DNA of 64,000 nucleotides from Caulobacter sp. 17J80-11. GTDB lineage: Bacteria > Pseudomonadota > Alphaproteobacteria > Caulobacterales > Caulobacteraceae. The notes under the pieces were generated by a model. The model searched no databases and was not told where the DNA came from. It saw only the letters and a list, made by a program, of their open reading frames with translations. Below, piece by piece: positions 50,609-60,911 of the stretch. Each line of letters opens with the position of its first letter. Within the stretch, counting starts at the first letter, position 1. The stretch covers positions 33,936 through 97,935 of the forward strand of contig NZ_JACSJI010000016.1 in NCBI RefSeq assembly GCF_014349105.1. Direction: 5' to 3'. Made by a program: the position numbers and the translations under genes.

Positions 50609-51643
50609 GTGACCGAAGCCAGTTTGAAATCCCCGCCCGACGCGATCGCGTTTGAAGACGTGCGCAAGGCGTTCGCCGGGCGCGCCGGCGAGGTCGCGGC
50701 CCTGGACGGCGTCAGCCTGAGCGTGCGCCGTGGCGAAGTATTCGGCGTCATCGGCCGCTCGGGGGCGGGCAAGTCGACCCTGGTGCGCCTGATCAACCGG
50801 CTGGAGCGGCCGACCGGGGGCCGCGTCCTGGTCGGCGGAGAGGACGTCGGCGCGCTTGACGCGGCCGGCCTGCGGACCCTGCGCCGTCGCATCGGCATGA
50901 TCTTCCAGCACTTCGGCCTGCTGTCGTCCAAGACGGTGGCCGACAACGTCGCTTATCCGCTGAAGCTCGAAGGCAAGCTTTCGCGCCGTGAGGTCGGTAG
51001 CCGCGTGGCCGAGCTATTGGCCCGGGTCGGCCTTTCAGACCACGCCCGCAAATACCCGGCCCAGCTGTCCGGCGGCCAGAAGCAGCGGGTGGGCATCGCC
51101 CGGGCGCTCGCCACCCGCCCCGACATCCTGCTCTGCGACGAGGCCACCAGCGCGCTGGATCCGGAGACCACCCGCGAGATCCTGCAGCTGGTCGCCGGTC
51201 TCAACCGCGAATTGGGCCTGACCGTCGTGCTGATCACCCACGAGATGGAGGTGGTCCGCCAGGTCTGCGACAGGGTCGCCGTGCTCGACGCCGGCCGGCT
51301 GGCCGAGACCGGGCCGGTCGCCGACGTCTTCCTGGCCCCGCAGCACCCGACCACCCGCGCCCTGGTCTCCGAGGCCGAGCACCTGGAGGACGAGGCCGCC
51401 GACCTGTCGGCCGCCTCGGGGCGGATCGTGCGCCTGACCTATCGCGGCGAGGCCGCCTACCGGCCGCTGCTGGGCCAGGTGGCGCGCGAGACCGGCGTCG
51501 ATTTCTCGATCCTCTCGGGCCGAGTGGCGCGCATCAAGGACACGCCCTACGGCCAGCTGACCCTGTCGCTGGAGGGCGGCGACGTGGACGGAGCGCTGGC
51601 GCGCTTCCGGGCCGCCGACGTGCAGGTGGAGGCGGTGCGATGA
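50609..51643 (+). CDS. metN: Methionine ABC transporter ATP-binding protein
   Basis: 344 residues from the GTG at 50609 with GGAGAG upstream. The ABC domain has the Walker [10 protein letters not shown] (49-57), a Q loop in MIFQHFG, the signature LSGGQKQR and Walker [13 protein letters not shown], then the H loop [10 protein letters not shown]. The C-terminal NIL-type domain (about 260-344) is the usual methionine-sensing part in MetN. It pairs with MetI and MetQ, starting the operon after the SAM riboswitch. Confidence 0.93.
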   Translation: MTEASLKSPPDAIAFEDVRKAFAGRAGEVAALDGVSLSVRRGEVFGVIGRSGAGKSTLVRLINRLERPTGGRVLVGGEDVGALDAAGLRTLRRRIGMIFQHFGLLSSKTVADNVAYPLKLEGKLSRREVGSRVAELLARVGLSDHARKYPAQLSGGQKQRVGIARALATRPDILLCDEATSALDPETTREILQLVAGLNRELGLTVVLITHEMEVVRQVCDRVAVLDAGRLAETGPVADVFLAPQHPTTRALVSEAEHLEDEAADLSAASGRIVRLTYRGEAAYRPLLGQVARETGVDFSILSGRVARIKDTPYGQLTLSLEGGDVDGALARFRAADVQVEAVR

Positions 51644-52305
51644 GCGCGTTCTTCGTGAATGTGGACTGGCCTGAGATCGCGCGCGCCTGCGGCGACACCC
51701 TGACCATGCTGGGCGCGTCGTTGGCGCTCACTGTGCTGTTCGGCCTGCCGCTGGGCGTGCTGCTGTTCCTGACGGGCAGGGGACAGCTGCTGGCCAACCG
51801 GGCGGCGCACGCGGCCCTGGCCCTGGTGGTCAACCTGCTGCGCTCGGTGCCCTTCATCATCCTGCTGATCGTGATGATCCCGGTGACCTTGCTGCTGGTC
51901 GGCACCTCGCTGGGCGTGGCCGGGGCCATTCCGCCGCTGGTGGTGGGCGCCGCGCCGTTCTTCGCCCGCCTGGTCGAGACGGCGCTCCGCGAAGTCGACC
52001 GCGGGGTGATCGAGGCGACCCAGGCCATGGGCGCCACTCCGCGCCAGCTGGTGTTCGGCACGCTTCTGCCCGAGGCCACCCCGGGCATCCTGGCCGGCGT
52101 CACCGTCACCGCGGTGGCGCTGGTCTCCTACACCGCCATGGCCGGCGTGGTCGGGGCCGGCGGCCTGGGCGACCTGGCCGTCCGTTTCGGCTATCAGCGC
52201 TTCCAGACCGACGTGATGGTGGTCACCGTCGCCCTGCTGCTGGTGCTGGTCCAGATCCTTCAAACCGTCGGCGACCGGCTGGTCGCGCACTTCAGTCGGC
52301 GCTGA
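51640..52305 (+). CDS. metI: Methionine ABC transporter permease
   Basis: 221 residues, overlapping the metN stop as ATGA. Five or six hydrophobic helices are visible. The EAA coupling loop appears as [25 protein letters not shown]. It forms the channel of the D-/L-methionine importer with MetN. The gap to metQ is 23 bases, so all three are in one operon. Confidence 0.93.
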   Translation: MSAFFVNVDWPEIARACGDTLTMLGASLALTVLFGLPLGVLLFLTGRGQLLANRAAHAALALVVNLLRSVPFIILLIVMIPVTLLLVGTSLGVAGAIPPLVVGAAPFFARLVETALREVDRGVIEATQAMGATPRQLVFGTLLPEATPGILAGVTVTAVALVSYTAMAGVVGAGGLGDLAVRFGYQRFQTDVMVVTVALLLVLVQILQTVGDRLVAHFSRR

Positions 52306-52328
52306 GCCGCCTGCCTCCGGAGCCTCCC

Positions 52329-53126
52329 ATGTTGAGCAAACGCCTGTTCGCGCTGGCCGCCGCCGCCGTCCTCCTGGCCGCCTGCGGCCGGGCTGAGAAG
52401 CCGGCCGGCGACACCCTGGTGGTGGCCGCCACCGCCGTGCCGCACGCCGAGATCCTGGAGATCGTGAAGCCGAAGCTGGCTGCCGAGGGCGTGAACCTGC
52501 AGGTCCGCGTCTTCAACGACTACGTCCAGCCGAACCTGCTGGTCGACCAGGGCCAGGCCGACGCCAACTACTTCCAGACCAAGCCCTACCTCGACGAGTT
52601 CAACAAGGAACGCGGCACGCGCCTGGTCACCGTGGCCGGCGTGCACGTCGAGCCGTTCGGGGCCTATTCGCGCCGCTACAAGGCGATCGCCGATCTGCCC
52701 AAGGGCGCGCTCGTGGCCATCCCCAACGAGCCCAGCAACGGCGGCCGCGCGCTTCTGCTGCTGCACAAGGCCGGCCTGATCCAGCTGAAGGATCCGACCA
52801 ATCCGCTGTCGACGCTGAAGGACATCGCGTCGAATCCCAAGCAGGTGAAGTTCCGCGAGCTGGAGGCCGCGACCCTGCCGCGGGTGCTCGACCAGGTCGA
52901 CCTGGCGCTGATCAACACCAATTACGCCCTGGACGCCGGCCTGAACCCGAGTAAGGACGCCTTGGCCATCGAGAGCGCCGACAGCCCCTACGTGAACTTC
53001 CTGGTCGCCCGAGCCGACCGCGTGAACGACCCGAAGATCCAGAAGCTGGCCGCGGCCCTGCGCAGCCCCGAGGTGAAGACCTTCATCGAGGGCAAGTACC
53101 AGGGCGCGGTGCTGCCGGCGTTCTGA
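52329..53126 (+). CDS. metQ: Methionine-binding lipoprotein of the MetNIQ transporter
   Basis: 265 residues. Signal peptide with lipobox LLAAC. The NlpA/MetQ binding domain shows VVAATAVPHAEILEIVKPKLA, then VRVFNDYVQPNLLVDQGQADANYFQTKPYLDEFN and VEPFGAYSRRYKAIADLP. It captures methionine in the periplasm and passes it to MetI. No terminator hairpin is seen after the stop before the convergent phosphoesterase gene. Confidence 0.93.
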   Translation: MLSKRLFALAAAAVLLAACGRAEKPAGDTLVVAATAVPHAEILEIVKPKLAAEGVNLQVRVFNDYVQPNLLVDQGQADANYFQTKPYLDEFNKERGTRLVTVAGVHVEPFGAYSRRYKAIADLPKGALVAIPNEPSNGGRALLLLHKAGLIQLKDPTNPLSTLKDIASNPKQVKFRELEAATLPRVLDQVDLALINTNYALDAGLNPSKDALAIESADSPYVNFLVARADRVNDPKIQKLAAALRSPEVKTFIEGKYQGAVLPAF

Positions 53127-53139
53127 TCCCGCCCAGGCC

Positions 53140-53961
53140 CTAAGCCGCCGCCGGCTCCGGCTCGGCCGTGAGCGGCGCGCGGCTGGTCCGCCTGGCGTGC
53201 ACTCGGCCGCGCAGCCTGGCCCAGTCCAGGATCTCCAGCCGGCCGTCCGGGTGCTCGACCAGCGCGGTGCAGCTTTCCACCCAGTCGCCGTCGTTGACGT
53301 AGGCGATCCCGCCGATGTCGCGCATCTCGGCCTTGTGGATGTGGCCGCAGATCACCCCGTCGACGCCGCGCCGGCGGGCCTCGGCGGCCACCGCCTCCTC
53401 GAAGTTCTCGATGAACTGCAGGGCGTTCTTCACCTTGACCTTCAGGTAGGCCGACAGGCTCCAGTAGCCGAGGCCCAGCCGCGCGCGGGCTCGGTTCAGC
53501 CAGGTGTTCATGGCCAGGATGGTGCGGTAGGCCCAGTCGCCGGCGAAGGCCAGCCACTTGGCGTGCTGCACCACGCCGTCGAACTCGTCGCCGTGCACGA
53601 CCAGAAACCTGCGGCCGTCGGCGGTCTGGTGGATCGCGTCGCGCTCGACCGTCACCCCGCCGAAGTGGGTCCCGCAGAAGTCGCGCACCCGGTCGTCGTG
53701 GTTGCCGGGGACGTAGATCACCCGGGCGCCCTTGCGGGCCAGGCGCAGGATCTTCTGCACCACGTCGTTGTGGCTCTGCGGCCAGTACCAGCCGCCCTTC
53801 ATCTTCCAGCCGTCGACGATGTCGCCGACCAGATAGAGCGTCTCGCACTCCATGTGCCGGATGAAGTCGAGCAGCATGTCGGCCTGACAGCCGCGCGTGC
53901 CCAGATGGATGTCGGAGAGAAAGACCGTCCGGAAGTGTCGGACCGGCATGTCGGCGATCAT
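53140..53961 (-). CDS. Calcineurin-type metallophosphoesterase (UDP-2,3-diacylglucosamine hydrolase-like)
   Basis: 273 residues. Metal-binding motifs are in order: SDIHLGTRG, VGDIVDGW, VPGNHDDRV, VVHGDEFDG, and CGHIHKAE. This set matches the COG2908 group related to LpxH, which cleaves UDP-2,3-diacylglucosamine in lipid A synthesis, but Caulobacter-type bacteria may use LpxI for that step, so the substrate is unsure. The C-terminal 30 residues are Pro/Ala-rich. An ATG at 53949 is an alternative start. Confidence 0.85.
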   Translation of the reverse strand: MIADMPVRHFRTVFLSDIHLGTRGCQADMLLDFIRHMECETLYLVGDIVDGWKMKGGWYWPQSHNDVVQKILRLARKGARVIYVPGNHDDRVRDFCGTHFGGVTVERDAIHQTADGRRFLVVHGDEFDGVVQHAKWLAFAGDWAYRTILAMNTWLNRARARLGLGYWSLSAYLKVKVKNALQFIENFEEAVAAEARRRGVDGVICGHIHKAEMRDIGGIAYVNDGDWVESCTALVEHPDGRLEILDWARLRGRVHARRTSRAPLTAEPEPAAA

Positions 53962-54092
53962 CAGCGAATCCCCCGAAACGGCGCTGGCGAGCCTTGTCGG
54001 TACGGACGGCCGATGACGGTTTGATGATGGCGAAGGGCGACAGGCTGGCCGCGCTAGGCGCGTACTTCTTCAGCTTGTCGGGAAATCTCAGA

Positions 54093-54167
<75 letters not shown>

Positions 54168-54185
54168 CCCGTCTGAGGAGCCGGG

Positions 54186-54214
54186 GATATAGCGGCGCCC
54201 TGTGCGGGCGCCAA
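54186..54214 (-). promoter_or_regulatory. Promoter of tRNA-Thr
   Basis: On the minus strand the -35 is TTGGCG (54209-54214) and the -10 is TATATC (54186-54191) with a 17-base spacer, 19 bases from the tRNA 5' end. Confidence 0.7.
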
Positions 54215-54239
54215 GCGGGAATTTCGATAAAATGCACCT

Positions 54240-54674
54240 GTGAAGATCGCGGCCGAAATTCCGATCGTCTGGAGGGTGGCGCTGGCCAGCCCGCCCGAGC
54301 GCGTGTTCGCCTTGCTGGACACCGACGAGGGCCGCCAACGGTTCTGGGCCGCGCGTTCGGCTGCGACCGCCGACGGTTTCGTCCTCACCTTCGCCGACGG
54401 GCGAGAGGCGAGGGTGGAGGTGCTGGAACGGCGTGCGCCGACCAGGCTGGTGCTGCGCTATTTCGGCGCGGAGGTGGAGCTGGAGCTCGACGCGGCCGAT
54501 CCCGGCTGCGTGCTGGAGCTGCGCGACCACGGGCGCGAGCTGCTGGACTGGCGCGACCGGCACGCCGGCTGGGTCAGCTGGCTGCTCACCCTCAAGGCGG
54601 CGGTCGATTTCGGCGTCGACTTGCGCAACGGCGCGCCGCATAGGAGCTGGGACCAGCGGTTCGTGGACCCGTGA
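54240..54674 (+). CDS. SRPBCC-fold (START/Bet v1-like) protein
   Basis: 144 residues from a GTG at 54240, with no clear ribosome binding site. The pattern of strands and the terminal helix (WRVALASPPERVFALLDTDEGRQRFWAA at the N end, WLLTLKAAVDFGVDLRNGAP at the C end) fit the SRPBCC ligand-binding fold, like activator-of-Hsp90-type proteins. The ligand is unknown. It lies four bases from the small protein gene that precedes murA on the same strand. Confidence 0.75.
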   Translation: MKIAAEIPIVWRVALASPPERVFALLDTDEGRQRFWAARSAATADGFVLTFADGREARVEVLERRAPTRLVLRYFGAEVELELDAADPGCVLELRDHGRELLDWRDRHAGWVSWLLTLKAAVDFGVDLRNGAPHRSWDQRFVDP

Positions 54675-54678
54675 GCGG

Positions 54679-54840
54679 ATGAGCGACGAGCAGAAACAGA
54701 GCGGCGCGCTGACGCCCGGCAAGGCGCAGGCCCGCGACGAGCGACAGGCAAAGCTCGCGCAAGCCCTGCGCGCCAACCTGCGCCGTCGCAAGCCGCCGGC
54801 CCCGCCCGCGGAGCGTTCTACGAAAGACGGCGACGCCTGA
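54679..54840 (+). CDS. Small basic conserved protein before murA
   Basis: 53 residues, [20 protein letters not shown] onwards, rich in Arg, Lys, Ala and Gln with a Pro-rich end and predicted mostly helical or disordered. Tiny proteins of this type are seen upstream of murA in other alphaproteobacteria, which supports it being real. Function unknown. The same frame continues upstream as a shadow of the SRPBCC gene. Confidence 0.65.
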   Translation: MSDEQKQSGALTPGKAQARDERQAKLAQALRANLRRRKPPAPPAERSTKDGDA

Positions 54841-54926
54841 CCCCTTCGCGCCGACGCGGCGCCGCGCTAGATAGCGCGCTTCATTTTTTGCGGCCCGGAT
54901 TCCTCCGGGCCTGCCCAAGGATCCGC

Positions 54927-56213
<1,287 letters not shown>

Positions 56214-56215
56214 GC

Positions 56216-56671
56216 ATGGTCCAAGCGGAATCGGGCGCGCCCCTGCGGCTGCTGGCCGAGGACGCCGACGACCTGCGCATCATCTCCGCGGCGCTGCAGG
56301 ACGCCGTCGCCAAGGTCGGCGACATCCGCTGGGAGCGGAAGGCGCGCCGCCTGACCCTGGAGTTCAACCGCTTCCGCTGGGAGCGGGAGGGACCGGACGC
56401 CTGCCAGCGGGTGCGCGCCGGACTGCAGCTGGGCGACGTCCAGTCGGTCAAGGCGCGGGGCATGAACCGCGACGCCAAGGGCGCGGTGGTCGAGCTTCTG
56501 GCCATCGACTTCGCGCCGGGCGATCCGCCGGGCGGCGTGGTCACCCTGGCCTTCGCCGGCGGCGCCGACCTGCGCGTCGAGGTGGAGTGCCTGGACGTGG
56601 TCCTGGCCGACCTGTCCCAGCCCTGGCCGACCCGGCGCACGCCGCGCCACGCCGACGACCTGAGCGCCTGA
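56216..56671 (+). CDS. DUF2948 family protein
   Basis: 151 residues from the ATG at 56216, chosen because GAGGAGG lies just upstream; a GTG at 56210 overlapping the murA stop is the alternative. Family features are [20 protein letters not shown], then LEFNRFRWE and [22 protein letters not shown] near the end. Function unknown. It is between murA and UPF0262, an arrangement kept in alphaproteobacteria. Confidence 0.87.
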   Translation: MVQAESGAPLRLLAEDADDLRIISAALQDAVAKVGDIRWERKARRLTLEFNRFRWEREGPDACQRVRAGLQLGDVQSVKARGMNRDAKGAVVELLAIDFAPGDPPGGVVTLAFAGGADLRVEVECLDVVLADLSQPWPTRRTPRHADDLSA

Positions 56672-56679
56672 GGCCGATC

Positions 56680-57144
56680 ATGGGGGAGCATCGCCTGCGC
56701 CGCGTCGAGCTCGACCCCGCCTCCGTGGCGCCGGCGTCCTCGGCCGTCGAGCACGAACGCCAGGTCGCCATCTTCGACCTGATCGAGCAGAACAGCTTCC
56801 GCCCCGAGGGCGCGGAAGGCGGCCCCTACGACCTGAAGCTGGCCTTCGAGGAGAACCGCCTGGTCCTCGACATCGAGGGCCCGGACTTCAAGAAGCGCCA
56901 CCTGCTGTCCGTCACCCCCTTGAAGGGGGTGATGAAGGACTACTTCCTGATCTGCGAGAGCTACCACGAGGCGGTGCGCCACGCGACGCCGGCCCAGATC
57001 GAGGCCGTCGACATGGGCCGGCGCGGCCTGCACAACGAAGGCTCGGCCATCCTGCGCGAGCGGCTGGCCGGCAAGGTCGAGCTGGACCACGAGACGGCGC
57101 GGCGCCTGTTCACCCTGATCTGCGCCCTGCAGCGCCGCGGCTGA
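56680..57144 (+). CDS. UPF0262 family protein
   Basis: 154 residues. The conserved core is [16 protein letters not shown], then [56 protein letters not shown]. This is the alphaproteobacterial UPF0262 family of unknown function, regularly linked to murA. It begins eight bases after the DUF2948 stop. Confidence 0.9.
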   Translation: MGEHRLRRVELDPASVAPASSAVEHERQVAIFDLIEQNSFRPEGAEGGPYDLKLAFEENRLVLDIEGPDFKKRHLLSVTPLKGVMKDYFLICESYHEAVRHATPAQIEAVDMGRRGLHNEGSAILRERLAGKVELDHETARRLFTLICALQRRG

Positions 57145-57155
57145 GCTCCGACTTT

Positions 57156-57214
57156 AGAGCTTGAGCGCGTTCTGAGCGCAAAACCGGAACCCGCTTTTGC
57201 GGAACGCGCGCTCT
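57156..57214. repeat. REP-like palindromic intergenic repeat
   Basis: The outer arms AGAGC..GCGCGTTC and GAACGCGCGCTCT enclose AAAACCGGAACCCGCTTTTGCGG, a core like the AAAACCGG..CCACTTTT palindrome scattered between genes in many alphaproteobacteria. It lies in the 154-base gap between the UPF0262 gene and infA. Confidence 0.65.
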
Positions 57215-57298
57215 AGTTTCCCCAAACAAAAAAGGCTGCTAGACGGCACGCAGAGGGGAGGCGCGGCGCGCCTGCTTTGCGATTAGTCGTGAGGCCTT

Positions 57299-57517
57299 AT
57301 GCCGAAAGAAGAGCTGCTTGAGTTTCCGGGCACGATTTCCGAGTTGCTGCCCAACGCCACCTTCCGCGTGACTCTCGAGAACGCCCACGAAATCATCGCC
57401 CACGCCGCCGGCAAGATGCGCAAGCACCGCATTCGCGTGCTGGCCGGCGACAAGGTCCTGGTCGAGATGACGCCCTACGACCTGACCAAGGGCCGCATCA
57501 CCTACCGCTTCAAGTAA
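57299..57517 (+). CDS. infA: Translation initiation factor IF-1
   Basis: 72 residues, exactly the family length: [20 protein letters not shown], a single OB (S1) domain with [25 protein letters not shown], and the ending KGRITYRFK. It binds the A site of the 30S subunit during initiation. GTGAGG precedes the ATG. Infrequent bases in the neighbours are absent here. Confidence 0.97.
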   Translation: MPKEELLEFPGTISELLPNATFRVTLENAHEIIAHAAGKMRKHRIRVLAGDKVLVEMTPYDLTKGRITYRFK

Positions 57518-57564
57518 GCTTTCGCGCCGGCGCCGTCGCGCGGCGCCTGTTCGCGAGGTCGCCC

Positions 57565-58158
57565 ATGTCCCCAGCCGGTTCGCCTTCCGCGCCGCTCGTG
57601 CTCGCCAGCGCCAGCCCGCGCCGGCTCGAACTGCTGCGCCAGGTGGGGATCGAACCCGACCGGGTCGCCCCGGCCGACCTCGACGAAACGCCGCTGAAGA
57701 AGGAGACGCCGCGCCTGCTGGCCCTGCGGCTGGCGCGCGAGAAGGCGAGGGCCGCCGCCGCCGCGGCGCCGGGCTGCTTCGTCCTGGCCGCCGACACCGT
57801 CGTCAGCGTGGGCCTGCGCGTCCTGCCCAAGGCCGAAACCGAGGCCGAGGCCCGCGCCTGCCTGGCCCTGCTGTCGGGCCGTAACCACAAGGTCGGCACC
57901 GCCGTGGCGGTGATCGGCCCCGACGGCCGCGAAGCCTCTCGCCTGGCCGAGACCCGAGTCACCTTCAAGCGCCTGACCGACCAGGAGACGGCCGCCTACC
58001 TCGCCTCAGGCGAGTGGCGCGGCAAGGCGGGCGGCTACGCCGTGCAGGGCATAGCCGGCGGCTTCGTCATCCAGCTGGTCGGCAGCTATTCGGGCGTGGT
58101 GGGCCTGCCGCTTTACGAGACCCAGTGCCTGCTGCAGGGCCTCGGCTGGCGGCCGTGA
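57565..58158 (+). CDS. maf: Maf-family nucleotide pyrophosphatase
   Basis: 197 residues. It hydrolyses non-canonical or particular nucleoside triphosphates. Maf signatures are [16 protein letters not shown] at the N end, [11 protein letters not shown] with the catalytic acid, and [32 protein letters not shown] at the C end. Its stop overlaps the next start as GTGA. Confidence 0.93.
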   Translation: MSPAGSPSAPLVLASASPRRLELLRQVGIEPDRVAPADLDETPLKKETPRLLALRLAREKARAAAAAAPGCFVLAADTVVSVGLRVLPKAETEAEARACLALLSGRNHKVGTAVAVIGPDGREASRLAETRVTFKRLTDQETAAYLASGEWRGKAGGYAVQGIAGGFVIQLVGSYSGVVGLPLYETQCLLQGLGWRP

Positions 58159-59186
58159 CCGGGGTCCGGCGCCTCTATCTCGACGTCTCGGCCGGCGAGA
58201 CCCGCGGCCTGGTGACGCTCGACGGCCTGCCCGAAATCCTCCTGATCGACCGGCCGGACGAGCCGCGCGCCGAGCTCGGCGCACGATTCGTGGGACGGGT
58301 GACCGCGCTCGCCCGCGGGGCCGGCTCGGCCTTCGTCGAGCTCGGCGTCGGCCCGCCGGCGGTGCTGAAGCTCGCCGGCCCCGCCGCGGGCCTGGCGGAG
58401 GGCGCGGCCGTGCGCGTCGAGGTCGTCGCCGAGGCGCGCGCCGACAAGGGGCCGGTCGTGGAGTTCGTGGCCGACGCCGCCGGTCACGCCGTGGGGCCGG
58501 TCGAGTCGGCGCCGTCGGTAGCCGAGCAGCTGCGCGCCTTCGCCCCGGACGCCGCCGTGACGACCGGCGAGGCCGCGCGCGAGGCGTGCGACCTGGCCGA
58601 GGAGGCCGCGCTCGAATCGACCTGCCTCCTGAAGGACGGCGTCGCCGTCACCATCGAGCCCACCCGCGCCCTCGTGGCCGTCGACGTCGACCGCGCCGCC
58701 GGCGGGGCCGAGCCCGGCCGCAAGGGGCTGAAGGCCAACCTGGCCGCCGTGCGCCAGGCGGCGCGCCTGCTGCGCCTAAAGTCGCTGGGCGGGACGGTGG
58801 CGATCGACCTGCTGGGCTTTCCCGAGCCGCGCGCCGTGCTGACCGAGGCCGCCCAGGCCGCCTTCGCGCCCGACGGACCCGGCGTGGCGGTGCTGACGCC
58901 GAATCGGCTGGGCGTGCTGATGCTGGCCAAGCCGCACCGGCGCACGCCCACGATCGAGCGGCTCTGCGACCCCGACGGCCGGCTTTCGGCCCTCACCGTC
59001 GCCTGCCGTCTGGCGCGGCGGTTCGAGGCCGAGGGCGCGGCGCAGCCCGGCGTCCTGCTGGAGGCGGTGTGCCCGCCCGACGTGGCCGAGCGCCTGCGCC
59101 CCCTGGCCGCCCGGCTCGGGCCGCGATTTTCCGTCGCGGCGGAGGTTGGACGGGACCGGGCGCGGGCCGATATACGCCCCCGATGA
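58155..59186 (+). CDS. Ribonuclease E/G-like protein, short form
   Basis: 343 residues, shorter than E. coli RNase G. An S1-like region is near residues 40-105. The catalytic Mg ligands match: [13 protein letters not shown] (D of the ID/VD position, with Asp where RNase E has Asn) and [11 protein letters not shown]. The zinc-link CxxC motif of full RNase E/G is absent, so dimer assembly may differ. It starts by a four-base overlap with maf and overlaps yacG, a cluster typical of alphaproteobacteria. Confidence 0.88.
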   Translation: MTGVRRLYLDVSAGETRGLVTLDGLPEILLIDRPDEPRAELGARFVGRVTALARGAGSAFVELGVGPPAVLKLAGPAAGLAEGAAVRVEVVAEARADKGPVVEFVADAAGHAVGPVESAPSVAEQLRAFAPDAAVTTGEAAREACDLAEEAALESTCLLKDGVAVTIEPTRALVAVDVDRAAGGAEPGRKGLKANLAAVRQAARLLRLKSLGGTVAIDLLGFPEPRAVLTEAAQAAFAPDGPGVAVLTPNRLGVLMLAKPHRRTPTIERLCDPDGRLSALTVACRLARRFEAEGAAQPGVLLEAVCPPDVAERLRPLAARLGPRFSVAAEVGRDRARADIRPR

Positions 59187-59362
59187 CCACGAAGAAGACC
59201 TGCCCGATCTGCCGCAAGGCGGCCGAAGAGGCCCGCTACCGGCCGTTCTGCTCCAAGCGCTGCGCCGACGTCGACCTGCAGCGCTGGTTCGCCGGATCCT
59301 ACGCCGTGCCGGCCGTCGAGGGGCCTGACCGCGAGGATGACGAAACGCCTCCAGAGGCCTGA
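59183..59362 (+). CDS. yacG: DNA gyrase inhibitor YacG
   Basis: 59 residues with the zinc ligands CPIC (residues 7-10) and CSKRC (23-27): KTCPICRKAAEE and RPFCSKRCADVDLQRWF. In E. coli YacG binds GyrB and blocks gyrase. The start overlaps the RNase E/G-like stop as ATGA. The C-terminal tail is acidic. Confidence 0.93.
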   Translation: MTTKKTCPICRKAAEEARYRPFCSKRCADVDLQRWFAGSYAVPAVEGPDREDDETPPEA

Positions 59363-59396
59363 AAAACCTGCGGCTAAGTTTCCTTCAAAACCCCGC

Positions 59397-59425
59397 TGGA
59401 CAGGCGCGAACGGCTCGCCTATAGA
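59397..59425 (+). promoter_or_regulatory. Promoter of tRNA-Phe
   Basis: -35 TGGACA (59397-59402), 17-base spacer, -10 TATAGA (59420-59425), about 26 bases upstream of the tRNA 5' end. Confidence 0.75.
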
Positions 59426-59451
59426 CCTCGCTCCCTCGCGGGACCTTGAGC

Positions 59452-59527
59452 GCCTGGGTAGCTCAGTTGGTAGAGCAGCGGATTGAAAATCCGCGTGTCG
59501 CTGGTTCGATTCCGGCCCCAGGCACCA
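59452..59527 (+). tRNA. tRNA-Phe (GAA anticodon)
   Basis: 76 bases. Acceptor GCCTGGG pairs with CCCAGGC, D arm GCTC/GAGC, anticodon arm CGGAT-TGAAAAT-CCG region with loop TTGAAAA giving GAA, and T arm TTCGATT. CCA is encoded at 59525-59527. Confidence 0.96.
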
Positions 59528-59693
59528 TTCCCCCGAGACGTCCCGAAACCTCGCAAAGAGCTTCGTCGCCAGATCTGGACGACGGCCGTTTCGGCACAGT
59601 CAGGGGTCTGGACGCCCCCTGCGACGATTTGACGATTTCCTCGCAATGCCCTCGCAAGGCCATGGTGTAATTCGATAACACTTGGCGCCTATG

Positions 59694-59922
59694 TTTCCCC
59701 GCGAAGGGGAAATGCCGCCCTCGGCCCTTGACGCTCTGTTATGGGTCCGACAAAGGAGCGAGTGACCGCTTCTTCAAGAAAAGCGGGGGTCCGTATCGCC
59801 ACCGGCGGGGCGGGCCGCCCAGCGCCTAAGAGGCCGAGACCGTCGAAAGACGGCCAGAAGCCCCGGGTCGGCGTAGCGAAAGCGTGCGTCGCCTAGGCTG
59901 TTCCGAGGGAACGGCGGAGGCG
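59694..59922 (+). ncRNA. Candidate structured RNA or long leader before exbB
   Basis: The 479-base gap between tRNA-Phe and exbB holds no supported gene but a run of strong hairpins. They are TTTCCCC/GGGGAAA (59694-59712); CCGCTT/AAGCGG (59766-59786); a GC-rich stem (59804-59826); CCGTC-GAAA-GACGG (59840-59853) closed by an outer GCCGA/TCGGC pair (59833-59837 with 59868-59872); and GTTCC-GAG-GGAAC (59900-59912) closed by CGCCT/AGGCG (59890-59894 with 59918-59922). Two carry GNRA or triloop ends. No known RNA family was recognised. It may be an independent small RNA or the exbB 5' leader. Confidence 0.35.
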
Positions 59923-60006
59923 GCGAGCGTATTTATTCAGGGTGGAGACGCTTCCGCGCGACGACCCTTGGTCCAACGTGTCAGACCAACCAGGAACTGG
60001 CGAACG

Positions 60007-60906
60007 ATGCTCGAAACGAAAAAGACCAACATTCTCCTCGCGATGGTCGGCGCTGCTGCGCTCCTGACCGCCGCCCCCGCCTTCGCGCAGGACACCGCCG
60101 CTACGGCCGCTCCGGCCGCTGAAGCGGCCGCCGCTCCGGCCGCCGCTCCGGCTGGCGACGCCGCCGCTCCGGCCGCCGCTCCGGCCGCTGAAGCCGCCCC
60201 GCTGGAAATGGAAGGCGCCGGCAAGCTGACCGTCGCTCAGATGTTCCTGAGCGCCACCCCGGTCGTGAAGGTCGTCATGATCGGCCTGCTGCTGGCCTCG
60301 GTGTTCACCTGGACCCTGCTGATCATCAAGATCTTCGAGTTCAGCAGCCTGAACCGCGTCACCGACCGCTTCCTGGAAGCCTTCCGCGGCGCCCGCTCGG
60401 TCGCCGACATGCGTCGCATCTCGACCTCGGAAGAGTTCGACGGCAACCCGCTGGCCGACATGGCCGCCGCCGCTTCGGAAGAAGTCGAACTGTCGCGTCA
60501 GGCCGGTCTGGCCGTCGGCGGCGACCACCGCGACTCGACCGTCGCCCGCGCCTCGCAGGCCGTGGCCGCGGTTCAAGCCGGTCTGGCCAAGCGCCTCTCG
60601 GGCGGCCAGCAGTTCCTGGCCTCGGTCGGTTCGTCGGGCCCGTTCATCGGCCTGTTCGGCACCGTCTACGGCATCATGAACTCGTTCATCGGCATCGCGA
60701 ACACGAACACGACCAACCTGGCCGTCGTGGCCCCGGGTATCGCCGAAGCGCTGCTCGCCACCGGCATTGGTCTGTTCGCCGCTATCCCGGCGGTTATCTT
60801 CTACAACTTCTTCCAGACCCGGATCGCCTCCTACGGCACCCGTTCGGAAGGCTTTGTCGCGGAACTGATGAACGCCATCTCGCGTCAGCTCGACAAAGGG
60901 GCCTGA
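60007..60906 (+). CDS. exbB: Biopolymer transport protein ExbB (MotA/TolQ/ExbB family) with Ala/Pro-rich N terminus
   Basis: 299 residues. It is the proton channel that energises TonB. A signal peptide (cleaved near AFAQ, residue 24) is followed by an Ala/Pro-rich periplasmic stretch of about 40 residues with repeated APAAEAA/APAAAPA units. Transmembrane segments near 88-108 and two in the C-terminal half (QFLASVGSSGPFIGLFGTVYG, LLATGIGLFAAIPAVIFYN) carry the conserved family motif. The start at 60007 removes upstream in-frame codons that lie in the structured leader. exbD starts five bases after the stop. Confidence 0.93.
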   Translation: MLETKKTNILLAMVGAAALLTAAPAFAQDTAATAAPAAEAAAAPAAAPAGDAAAPAAAPAAEAAPLEMEGAGKLTVAQMFLSATPVVKVVMIGLLLASVFTWTLLIIKIFEFSSLNRVTDRFLEAFRGARSVADMRRISTSEEFDGNPLADMAAAASEEVELSRQAGLAVGGDHRDSTVARASQAVAAVQAGLAKRLSGGQQFLASVGSSGPFIGLFGTVYGIMNSFIGIANTNTTNLAVVAPGIAEALLATGIGLFAAIPAVIFYNFFQTRIASYGTRSEGFVAELMNAISRQLDKGA

Positions 60907-60911
60907 TCTAG

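Noticed and set aside
59463..59681. Short peptide with GAGIEPATRGF on the minus strand
   Set aside because: It is a translation of the tRNA-Phe antisense strand, a familiar spurious prediction.
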